Assembly: GCA_938045815.1 (NCBI GenBank)
Contig: CALIBI010000031.1
Coordinates: 1 to 50,309 of the forward strand
From: an uncultured Sulfolobales archaeon
GTDB lineage: Archaea; Thermoproteota; Thermoprotei_A; Sulfolobales; NBVN01
DNA: 50,309 nucleotides
Direction of reading: 5' to 3'
In this document: in pieces, positions 1 to 7,048 of the stretch
How the letters are laid out: every line of letters begins with the position of its first letter
Numbering within the stretch: position 1 is the stretch's first letter
Translations under genes and position numbers: made by a program
The notes under the pieces: generated by a model
Seen by the model: only the letters and a program-made list of their open reading frames with translations
What the model was told of the DNA's origin: nothing
Database searches by the model: none

Positions 1-11
1 GCTTAAGTTAA

Positions 12-2378
12 TTGTGGTTGAATACAATGACAAATATTGATACTGGGTCAGAGTCTCTTATTAGTAAGTGGCTTGAAGCTAAGGAATTCTTGGTTGTCGG
101 GAAGAATGTGTCTAGGGTTGACGCGTTAAGTAAGGCTTTAGGTACAGCTAAATACACTGAGGATTATTTAATGAGTGAAGCACTCTTTATTAAGCAGGTT
201 TTAAGCTCTGAACCTCATGCGATTATCAAAAGTATTGACGTGTCTGGAGCTTTAAGCGTACCAGGAGTTAATCAAGTATTTACTGCGAGAGATATTCCGG
301 GAGTTAATCAAGTTGGTTACGCGTTACCTGATCAACCATTGCTTGCGGAGAAGAAGGTCAGGTATGTTGGTGAGGTAGTAGCTCTTGTTGTCGCGACTGA
401 TTACGATAAAGCTTTGAGAGCTGCTGAAGAAGTTAAGGTAGATTATGAGCCGCTACCCCACATTCTAGATCCTTTAGAAGCTCTGGAGAGGATGGATGTG
501 TTAATACATGAGGAAGCAGGCTCCAACATAGCTTTCAGAACAAAAGTTAGGAAAGGCGATATCGTTGATGGTTTCAGTAAATCAGATGTCATAGTAGAGA
601 ATGAGTATAGGACACATCATCAAGACCACATATACCTAGAGACTGAGGCAGCACTAGCTATACCTGATATAGAGGGGAGAATAACGATCATAGGAGGTAT
701 TCAGTACCCGCATCTAGCAAGAGACATAACTGCTAAAGTTCTCGGGGTTCCTGCAAGCTACGTTAAGGTGATAGTTCCTTACGTGGGGGGAGGTTTCGGG
801 GGCAAAGACGATGAGGGTCCTTTAGCGGCAGCTAAAGCAGGTCTAGTAGCTTACTTAACTAGGAAGCCCGCGTTCGTTCTGTATAGTAGGGAAGAATCAA
901 TAATTATTCACCCGAAGAGAGAGGCCGCAATAATAAGGTATAAGAGTGGTGCTAGTAGTGAGGGTAAGCTGCAAGCGATTGATGTAACAATAATTCATGA
1001 CACGGGCGCGTACGCTAATAGGTCACCCTTCATATTATGGAGAGCTACGATGCATTCTTCAGGCCCCTACGAAGTACCTAACGCTAAAGTAGATGGGTAT
1101 GCTGTCTACACCAACAAGGTTTATGAGGGTTCTTTCAGAGCTTTCGGTAACGCGTCAATACAGTTCGCTGTTGAAAGACAGATGGACCAGTTAGCTGAGA
1201 AGCTAGGTATGGATCCTATAGAGTTCAGACTAAAGAATATCTTAGAACCCGGCAAGTATACGGTGACGGGCCAGCTTCTCGATCACTCTGTAGGTATAGG
1301 TGATGCCATAAGAAAGTTAGCGGAAGTAACGGAATGGAGGAAGAAACGCGAGGAGTATAGGAAGTTTAACGAGACGAGTAATAGGTTCAAGAGAGGTATA
1401 GGTATAGGTGTTGCGTGGCACGGCATAAGCACATCTAGAGGAGTTCCGGATTGGTCTAACTCATACATTAAGATAGAGAAAGACGGGTCTGTAACAGTGT
1501 ATACCGGAATTACTGAGATTGGTCAGGGGTCTCCTACCTCCTCGCACGTGCAGATAGTTTGTGAGTTGCTTGGTGTTTCACCAGATCATGTTAAGGTGAT
1601 TTTCGGAGGTACTGATGCTCCTGATTCTGGAGCTACACACGCTTCAAGAGGGACAAGTATTGGTGGTATAGGGGTTTTAGTAGCTGCGGCAAAACTTAGG
1701 GAGAGACTAGTTTCTCTCGCTGCTAGCATGCTTAACACGAGTTCTGAGGAGGTGGTTTTAAGAGATGAGAAAGCATTAATTAAAAGTGATCCTTCAAAAT
1801 ACGTAGGCTGGAAAGACCTCATTAAGGAAGCTATGTCTAGAGGAGTTGAGTTAAGCGTGACTGGGTACTTCTTCCTACCTAAAGGAAGGTTTGATGATAC
1901 GATAGGTCAGGGATTTGCTTACCCCGCATACAGCTATATCTCAGTAGTGAGTGAGGTTGAGGTAGATACGTGGACAGGGCAAGTCAGGGTGCTTAAGGTA
2001 TGGCCTGCTTTAGCTGCCGGAAGAATAATAAATCCACAGCAGGTTGAGGGACAGGTTGAGGGCGCTGTTGTTCAAGGCATGGGTTACGTCCTAATGGAGC
2101 ATCTAGTGTTTGATGAGAAAGGCAGGATATTGAATCCTGACTTAACAGATTACGTCATACCAACGATAAGAGATATTCCTGAGATAGCTAAGCCTATCTA
2201 CGTGGAAGACGTCTTTAAGTACGGTCCCTTCGGTGCTAAGGGTGTTGGTGAGATGGCCTTAATACCTATGCCGGCCACTCTCTCTAACGCTGTAGCTAAC
2301 GCATTAGGAGTAAACATAACTAGACTGCCTCTAACGCATGAGAATATTCTTAAGTTCTTAGGTGTGGTGAGGGGGTGA
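12..2378 (+). CDS. Xanthine dehydrogenase-type molybdenum hydroxylase, large (Mo-pterin) subunit
   Basis: This is the catalytic subunit of a molybdenum hydroxylase (xanthine dehydrogenase/aldehyde oxidase/CO dehydrogenase superfamily), about 788 aa, a normal length for the separate large subunit. Residues 259-265 read GGGFGGK, the pterin-contact motif. GVGE near residue 747 supplies the glutamate that acts as base in this family. The loop at about 373-380 reads GSFRAFGN, close to the xanthine dehydrogenase loop and lacking the AYxCSFR signature of form I CO dehydrogenase, so CO oxidation is not supported. Possible starts are TTG at 12, TTG at 18 and ATG at 27; a stop lies just before position 12. 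It is followed after 6 nt by the FAD subunit and then the 2Fe-2S subunit. The substrate (purine, aldehyde or other heterocycle) cannot be told from sequence. Confidence 0.93.
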   Translation: MWLNTMTNIDTGSESLISKWLEAKEFLVVGKNVSRVDALSKALGTAKYTEDYLMSEALFIKQVLSSEPHAIIKSIDVSGALSVPGVNQVFTARDIPGVNQVGYALPDQPLLAEKKVRYVGEVVALVVATDYDKALRAAEEVKVDYEPLPHILDPLEALERMDVLIHEEAGSNIAFRTKVRKGDIVDGFSKSDVIVENEYRTHHQDHIYLETEAALAIPDIEGRITIIGGIQYPHLARDITAKVLGVPASYVKVIVPYVGGGFGGKDDEGPLAAAKAGLVAYLTRKPAFVLYSREESIIIHPKREAAIIRYKSGASSEGKLQAIDVTIIHDTGAYANRSPFILWRATMHSSGPYEVPNAKVDGYAVYTNKVYEGSFRAFGNASIQFAVERQMDQLAEKLGMDPIEFRLKNILEPGKYTVTGQLLDHSVGIGDAIRKLAEVTEWRKKREEYRKFNETSNRFKRGIGIGVAWHGISTSRGVPDWSNSYIKIEKDGSVTVYTGITEIGQGSPTSSHVQIVCELLGVSPDHVKVIFGGTDAPDSGATHASRGTSIGGIGVLVAAAKLRERLVSLAASMLNTSSEEVVLRDEKALIKSDPSKYVGWKDLIKEAMSRGVELSVTGYFFLPKGRFDDTIGQGFAYPAYSYISVVSEVEVDTWTGQVRVLKVWPALAAGRIINPQQVEGQVEGAVVQGMGYVLMEHLVFDEKGRILNPDLTDYVIPTIRDIPEIAKPIYVEDVFKYGPFGAKGVGEMALIPMPATLSNAVANALGVNITRLPLTHENILKFLGVVRG

Positions 2379-2384
2379 AGCTAC

Positions 2385-3275
2385 GTGTTCTATAAGTTGC
2401 CTGAGATAGAATACATACGTGTTTCAGAACTTGATGAAGTTTTAAGTCTCTTGAGTAGGAAGGAAGACGTGAAGGTGTTGGCAGGAGGGACAGACCTAGT
2501 AATTGATATGAAGATAGGTAGGTACAAGCCGAAAACAGTAATAGATATCTCAGGAATCAAGAGCCTGAGATACATAGTTGATGAAGGCGATAAGATTAGG
2601 ATAGGCGCGTTAACCAGGATGCAGGATATAATCGAGTCTCCAGTCATTAGAGAGAAGCTACCAGTACTTGCTGAGGCTGTCTCAATGCTAGGTTCTTGGC
2701 AGATTAGGAATATGGCTACTGTTGGTGGTAATTTGTGTAGTGCTTCTCCTGCTGCTGACTCAGCACCACCACTCCTAGTACACGAAGCAAAAATAAAACT
2801 AACAAGCATAGAAGGAACAAGAGAAATACCAATAACAGAATTCTTCACAGGACCTAGGAAAACCGTAATGCATAAGATCGAATTACTCCACGAAATAATA
2901 GTACCATATGATGAGGACTTTGCCAGGACGTATTCTTACGCTAAACTAGGTAGGAGAAACTCCTTCACTCTCTCGGTAGTAGCTGTAGCTACAGTTCTTA
3001 AAGTGAGGGGGAGGAGGTTTGAGGACGTGAGAATAGCTCTAAATGCTGTTGCTCCAACACCCGTGAGAGCTAGGAGTGTTGAGTCATTTTTGAGGGGCAA
3101 GGAGATAGGTGAAGAAGTTATTGAGGAGGCTTCAGAGCTCGTAGTAAATGATATATCGCCTATAAGTGACGTCAGAGCTTCGGCAGAGTATAGGAGACAT
3201 GTTTCTATGGTTTTAGTTAGAGATACTTTACTAAAGGCTCTAGAGAAATCAGGTGTGAAGGAGGTGAGTAAGTAA
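2385..3275 (+). CDS. Molybdenum hydroxylase FAD-binding (medium) subunit
   Basis: This 296-aa protein is the flavin subunit of the same enzyme and passes electrons between the iron-sulfur subunit and the external acceptor. The two FAD pyrophosphate-binding loops are visible: AGGTDL at residues 33-38 and TVGGNLCSASPAADSAPP from residue 112. The length is typical for CoxM/XdhB-type proteins. It starts with GTG six nt after the large-subunit stop and ends directly against the start of the small subunit, so the three genes form one transcript in the order large-medium-small. Confidence 0.93.
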   Translation: MFYKLPEIEYIRVSELDEVLSLLSRKEDVKVLAGGTDLVIDMKIGRYKPKTVIDISGIKSLRYIVDEGDKIRIGALTRMQDIIESPVIREKLPVLAEAVSMLGSWQIRNMATVGGNLCSASPAADSAPPLLVHEAKIKLTSIEGTREIPITEFFTGPRKTVMHKIELLHEIIVPYDEDFARTYSYAKLGRRNSFTLSVVAVATVLKVRGRRFEDVRIALNAVAPTPVRARSVESFLRGKEIGEEVIEEASELVVNDISPISDVRASAEYRRHVSMVLVRDTLLKALEKSGVKEVSK

Positions 3276-3731
3276 GTGTTGGTAAAGTTTAGATTAAATG
3301 GAAAGGATGTTGAAGTAGATGTATATCCTAATGAGATTCTTCTCGATACGCTACGTCTGAAACTAGGTGTGAGAAGCGTTAAGAGAGGGTGTGAGAGAGG
3401 AGAGTGCGGAACATGCACGATCTTACTTAACGGCAGTCCCGTAAACTCCTGCTTAATCCTAACACCGCATGTGGAGGGAGCAGAAGTAATAACTGTCGAG
3501 GGTCTTGAGAAAGACTCAAAATTCAAAGAACTCGTTAATAATTTCGTTAATGAGGGTGCAATACAGTGTGGTTTCTGCACGCCAGGCTTCTTACTCACTG
3601 CTTACACGGCTATAATCAATCAGAAGATTAAGACTGTAGACGACGTTAAGAAGAGTTTAGAAGGTAATTTATGTAGGTGTACGGGCTACGTAAAAATAAT
3701 AGAAGCAGTAGCTAAGACCGCACTCAAGTAA
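3276..3731 (+). CDS. Molybdenum hydroxylase [2Fe-2S] (small) subunit
   Basis: This 151-aa electron-transfer subunit carries two [2Fe-2S] clusters. The plant-ferredoxin-type N-terminal cluster uses Cys39, Cys44, Cys47 and Cys59 (CERGECGTC then C). The C-terminal helical domain binds the second through Cys98, Cys101, Cys133 and Cys135 (CGFC and CRC). The start GTG abuts the stop of the FAD subunit with no gap. A strong Shine-Dalgarno sequence GGAGGTGA lies inside the end of that gene at 3260-3267, fixing this start. A T6 run follows at 3755-3760. No maturation gene (XdhC or CoxDEF type) sits in the visible part of this operon. Confidence 0.95.
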   Translation: MLVKFRLNGKDVEVDVYPNEILLDTLRLKLGVRSVKRGCERGECGTCTILLNGSPVNSCLILTPHVEGAEVITVEGLEKDSKFKELVNNFVNEGAIQCGFCTPGFLLTAYTAIINQKIKTVDDVKKSLEGNLCRCTGYVKIIEAVAKTALK

Positions 3732-3754
3732 GACTAAGCAGACACAGTAAGGAA

Positions 3755-3760
3755 TTTTTT
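3755..3760 (+). terminator. Possible T-run terminator after the molybdenum hydroxylase operon
   Basis: A T6 run lies 24 nt after the stop of the [2Fe-2S] subunit gene, in an A+T-rich stretch before the TATA box of the next gene. Archaeal RNA polymerase commonly ends at such runs without a hairpin. The position fits but the run is short. Confidence 0.35.
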
Positions 3761-3794
3761 AATTAAGGACCTCTTTAATTCTTTGAAGTTACAC

Positions 3795-3809
3795 ATAAAT
3801 ACTTTTATC
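3795..3809 (+). promoter_or_regulatory. TATA-like element for the acetamidase/formamidase gene
   Basis: The stretch ATAAATACTTTTAT is centred about 30 nt before TTG 3834. This is the archaeal TATA spacing for a leaderless transcript beginning at that start codon. It argues against the longer reading frame that opens at 3783, because translation would then have to begin upstream of transcription. Confidence 0.5.
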
Positions 3810-3833
3810 GAGATCATATCTTGGTGTATTGTA

Positions 3834-5135
3834 TTGAGTATTGAAAGAGAAGTATACAACGATATCCAGACTAACGGTATAATAGGACCTCACACTAAGA
3901 TGATTGGTCCTGTTGCTGACGGCGGGAGAATAGTGTTTGTTACGTCTCCTGGTTGTTGGGGTCCCATGATAACACCTAGCATAAGAGGAGGTCATGAAGT
4001 CAACGTCCCGGTAGCGGTGGAGGGAGCTAGAGTAGGTGATGCTGTAGTCATTCGTGTGTTAAGTATTGAGGTTCTCTCTAAAGCTTCCTCCTCCGGTGTT
4101 GATGCGGTACGTCCAGGTAGTTACGTAGGTGATCCCTACGTAGCTAAGAAATGTCCTTCATGTAATGAGCCATGGCCTGAATACTATGTGGACGGCATAG
4201 GAGATAATGCTATTAAGTGTAAGAAGTGCGGGGTTCCAGTTTCACCGTTCACGATGGTTAACGGCTACACTATGGTGTTTGACCTAAGTTTAGGTGTAGG
4301 TATTACGGTCAGCAAGAGAATAGCTGAGGACATAGCTAAGAATGCAGCAGAATGGAGTGTCTTGCCTAGAAATTCTAAGCAAGTTCCTGTCTTGATATTA
4401 GGTAAGAGTGATATTGTTGGGTTAGCATCGAGAATGAAACCGTTCTTGGGTCAGTTAGGTAGTGTACCAGCTGTTGACATACCTGACTCACACAACGCAG
4501 GCGACTTTGGTTGGTTCCTCATTAATGCGCCACATCCCTACGCGATTACTAAGGAAGACTACGAGACTAAACTCACTGACGGACACCTAGACATAGACTC
4601 AGTCAGAGAGGGTGCGGTCTTAATAGTGCCTGTAAAGGTGGAGGGCGGGGGGATTTATGCGGGGGACGCTCACGCTATGCAGGGGGATGGTGAAGTAGCC
4701 GGGCACACAACAGACGTTACCGCTAAAAGCGTAATTGAGGTTTCAGTCATAAAGAACCTAGGACTAGACGGTCCTATACTAATCCCGCCTGAAGATGATC
4801 TACCACCTCTAGCCAAGCCTTGGAGGAAGGATGAGTGGGATCGTGTCTTGAGCTTAGCTAGGAGATTAAAGATAGAAGTAGAACCTGTAGCTCCTATACA
4901 AATAATAGGTTCTGGACCAACAATCAATGAAGCAGTAATGAGAGGCTTCGCAAGAGCTTCTAAACTGCTTGGAATGAGTGTTGAGGAGATAAGGAATAGA
5001 GTTACTATCAGCGGTGCGGTAGAGATAGGTCGCCTACCAGGTATAGCACAGATAACACTACAAGTTCCTTTAAGAATTCTAGAAAGACTAAGAATAGATA
5101 ACATAGTAACAAGTCAGTACAGACTGCCTTTCTAA
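3834..5135 (+). CDS. Acetamidase/formamidase family amidohydrolase with zinc-ribbon-like insert
   Basis: The protein belongs to the FmdA/AmdA family, which hydrolyses short amides such as formamide or acetamide to ammonia and the acid. Family-typical segments include SPGCWGPMITP near the N-terminus, DIPDSHNAGDFG in the middle and a late GDAHAMQGDGE stretch. The open frame reaches back to 3783, but the TATA element and the family alignment favour TTG 3834 (433 aa). Between the first strands sits an insert with CPSC and CKKC pairs (about residues 107-110 and 129-132 from this start), a four-cysteine zinc-ribbon pattern. It is a single gene downstream of the molybdenum hydroxylase operon; a joint nitrogen-compound pathway is possible but unproven. 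The exact amide is unknown. Confidence 0.88.
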   Translation: MSIEREVYNDIQTNGIIGPHTKMIGPVADGGRIVFVTSPGCWGPMITPSIRGGHEVNVPVAVEGARVGDAVVIRVLSIEVLSKASSSGVDAVRPGSYVGDPYVAKKCPSCNEPWPEYYVDGIGDNAIKCKKCGVPVSPFTMVNGYTMVFDLSLGVGITVSKRIAEDIAKNAAEWSVLPRNSKQVPVLILGKSDIVGLASRMKPFLGQLGSVPAVDIPDSHNAGDFGWFLINAPHPYAITKEDYETKLTDGHLDIDSVREGAVLIVPVKVEGGGIYAGDAHAMQGDGEVAGHTTDVTAKSVIEVSVIKNLGLDGPILIPPEDDLPPLAKPWRKDEWDRVLSLARRLKIEVEPVAPIQIIGSGPTINEAVMRGFARASKLLGMSVEEIRNRVTISGAVEIGRLPGIAQITLQVPLRILERLRIDNIVTSQYRLPF

Positions 5136-5435
5136 TTAATTCATTGTCCTAACATAAATTAATGTAGGTTTTTAACTAAAGGTTTGATTCATTATCATTT
5201 CGTCCATCCTAACAGTTTTCTTAGAATTGGTAATGCGCTCTAGAACTAAATCTAATTAACTCACCATAGAGCATTCTGCATAGTCTTACCGTACTACAGA
5301 GTAATCTCAGGTAAACTAATTAATTTTTGCAATCATGCATACCCCCGAAGAAACCTCTTCAATAACTCTCATTAAGTAATTACTAAACAACTAAAGAGAA
5401 TCACTAGCAAATCTGCACTAATAACTCAAATAAGC
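5136..5435. other. 300-nt AT-rich intergenic stretch, no gene seen
   Basis: I found no convincing reading frame, tRNA, C/D box pair or long repeat here. It separates the acetamidase gene from the stub of a peptide-transporter ATPase gene, so it may be worn-down remains of the missing upstream part, but no recognisable protein homology is left in it. Confidence 0.5.
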
Positions 5436-5651
5436 AATCTGTCATCAATTCCAGTGCCAGATCCAGTAGTAGCTAGGAGTCGAAAGAGGGTTAAACCATT
5501 AGGTGAGCCCCCGTCCCCGATAAACCCGCCACCTGGCTGCAGGTTCTATCCGCGATGTCCGCACTCTATGGATATATGTAAGGTTGAGGAGCCTTCCCTG
5601 ATTGAGGCTGAACCGGGTAGCCAAGTTTCTTGCTGGCTCTACGCAAGATGA
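5436..5651 (+). pseudogene. C-terminal remnant of an oligopeptide/dipeptide ABC transporter ATPase (OppD/DppF type)
   Basis: Only the tail of the gene survives. Reading in frame from about 5439 gives SSIPVPDP, then GEPPSPINPPPGCRFYPRCP, then a short stretch with IC and SCWLY. This is the oligo_HPY C-terminal extension of Opp/Dpp ATPases, whose two cysteine pairs are kept here. The Walker A, signature and Walker B regions are absent: the frame is closed by TAA at 5373-5375 and no ATPase-like sequence lies upstream. A GTG at 5454 makes it look like a 65-aa gene, but the homology begins before that codon, which shows a truncated relic rather than a small gene. No permease or binding-protein gene of such a transporter is present in the window. 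Confidence 0.85.
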
Positions 5652-5670
5652 CCTTGATGAAGCCTAAACT

Positions 5671-5683
5671 AATATTTTTAATA
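5671..5683 (+). promoter_or_regulatory. TATA-like element for the SDR gene
   Basis: AATATTTTTAATA is centred about 36 nt before ATG 5713, between the transporter stub and the dehydrogenase gene. The spacing allows a short-leader transcript. Confidence 0.4.
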
Positions 5684-5712
5684 ATGACTAAATCGTTACT
5701 TAGTGATCTGAG

Positions 5713-6420
5713 ATGAACGTATTAGTTACTGGTGCTTCATCAGGTATTGGGAAAGCATTAAGTAGTGAGTTTTGTGCGGAGGGCGGTAACAGGGTTTTAG
5801 GTGTTGGGAGGAACATCAAAGGTCTTGAGGATGTTAAGAGTATGTATAGCGATTGCTTCGAATACTTGATTCTTGATTTAAGCAACATCGAGAATGTGAA
5901 ATCCATAGTTGCTGAGGTCGCGAATAAGCTTGGTGTTTTAGATGTTTTAGTTAATAATGCTGGTTACGGTCTATATAAGAATCTACTTGAGATCGAAATT
6001 AACGAGATCATCAATATGACTCTGGTTAATTTTATTGTTCCGTTAGCTCTAGTAAGAGAACTCCAGCCCTACATGAAGAGCGGGTCCGTAGTGGTTAACA
6101 TAATAACAGCAGGTATACATGTCTTGATGACTAAACTACCGTTGTATGGCGCTACTAAGATAGCACTACACTATGCTTCAGAAGCTCTACGTAGAGAGCT
6201 AGAAGTTAAGGGTATACACGTAGTTAATGTTTATCCAGGTTACGTAGAAACGAGTTTCCACGTTAGAGCCGGCATGAGTGAAGTTAGGAAAGGCCTAACT
6301 CCTGAGGAAGTAGCGAAACACGTAATCAAGTCTATTAAGTCAAGAAAGAAGCGAGTCTACGTACCAAGCTACCTAGAGATAGCGCGGGTTTTTCTAGGAC
6401 CTCACTTACTAGCTTTATAA
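5713..6420 (+). CDS. Short-chain dehydrogenase/reductase (SDR)
   Basis: This 235-aa protein is a classical SDR, an NAD(P)-dependent oxidoreductase with a Rossmann fold. The dinucleotide loop TGASSGIG is at residues 6-13, NNAG at 81-84, and the catalytic YxxxK pair is Tyr145-Lys149 (YGATK). The position 13 residues before the tyrosine, normally serine, is Thr132 (NIITAG). Threonine can partly replace serine, so activity is plausible but not certain. The gene is intact although both neighbours are pseudogenes, which suggests it is maintained. It stands alone and its substrate cannot be predicted. Confidence 0.9.
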   Translation: MNVLVTGASSGIGKALSSEFCAEGGNRVLGVGRNIKGLEDVKSMYSDCFEYLILDLSNIENVKSIVAEVANKLGVLDVLVNNAGYGLYKNLLEIEINEIINMTLVNFIVPLALVRELQPYMKSGSVVVNIITAGIHVLMTKLPLYGATKIALHYASEALRRELEVKGIHVVNVYPGYVETSFHVRAGMSEVRKGLTPEEVAKHVIKSIKSRKKRVYVPSYLEIARVFLGPHLLAL

Positions 6421-6427
6421 AGATTAC

Positions 6428-6890
6428 TCACGCCTTACGTATGAATTCAACAGCCTCTTCTGGCCTAGAAAAATCCTTTCCTATCAAGTCGGTCTTCAAG
6501 TCTTCTCAGTAAGTCACTCACATACTTTCCTGGTTTCCTAGCTCTCATTAGGGAAGTTACTAACTGAACCACCCTAGCTCCAGCTAAGACGTATGAAGCT
6601 ACATCACCCCAATACCTGACACCCCCCACAACTTATTATCTCCGCTCCGTATTCCCTGTAAGCGTCGTGAGCAGCTCTTAAACCTATGTAGAGTATTAGA
6701 ACTCCAGAACACCCCATATTGCTGGAGGAAAGACTGTAAGTAGGTCTCTCAGGATTTATTGACCTACCCTAACAGAATTTATTAAGGTGAGAGCTCTCGC
6801 CCTCTTAAGAGCTTTCCCTACTAAATGAATTAAGTTATTCCTAACATCAACCCCCAACTTAGCTAACCTACATAGGAACTCACGAACCCT
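6428..6890 (-). pseudogene. Decayed dihydroorotate dehydrogenase-like gene (C-terminal half, frameshifted)
   Basis: On the minus strand three frame fragments join into one familiar protein. First comes a stretch through LGVDVRNNL to LTLINSVR. Then, after a frameshift near 6760, INPERPTYSL runs to AHDAYREYGAEIISCGG. After a second shift in a G6 run near 6625 comes RYWGDVASYVLAGARVVQ up to KYVSDLLRRLED. A third shift in a T5 run near 6468 gives SRPEEAVEFIRKA and a stop at 6428. The order and motifs (LINS, GGVRYW, LAGARVVQ) match the FMN-binding C-terminal half of dihydroorotate/dihydropyrimidine dehydrogenases. The N-terminal half is missing. The shifts fall partly in homopolymers, so single-base sequencing errors could inflate the damage, but they cannot restore the missing half. 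Confidence 0.78.
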
Positions 6891-7010
6891 CAAAAACAAC
6901 AGAATACTGGGTGAGCAACATAATTATGTTGTTGACTCATCTAAGTCTCCGAATTACTCAGGCTTACCTTCAAATCTCTATGGGGGTATGAAACTGCGAG
7001 GTCTAAGCTC
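6891..7010. other. Short gap with a perfect 16-nt palindrome
   Basis: The stretch between the decayed dehydrogenase and the amylase promoter holds no gene. It contains the perfect palindrome CAACATAATTATGTTG at 6916-6931. This could be a regulator site for the downstream glucanase operon about 130 nt away, or chance in AT-rich DNA. Confidence 0.4.
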
Positions 7011-7012
7011 AT

Positions 7013-7024
7013 AATTTATATTAC
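7013..7024 (+). promoter_or_regulatory. TATA box of the starch-degradation locus
   Basis: AATTTATATTAC lies about 30 nt upstream of GTG 7049. This is canonical archaeal spacing for a leaderless or near-leaderless message. Confidence 0.55.
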
Positions 7025-7048
7025 TGAGTAACTACTAAATAGCGAGGT

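Noticed and set aside
12-3731. CO dehydrogenase (CoxLMS) reading of the first operon
   Set aside because: The large subunit lacks the AYxCSFR loop with the copper-binding cysteine, and no Cox maturation genes are visible.
5454-5651. A free-standing 65-aa gene starting at GTG 5454
   Set aside because: The peptide-transporter ATPase tail homology begins upstream of the GTG, so it is a truncated relic.
6428-6890. Dehydrogenase remnant as an intact gene broken only by sequencing error
   Set aside because: Two shifts are in homopolymers and could be errors, but the N-terminal half is absent from the upstream DNA, so the gene is not intact in any case.
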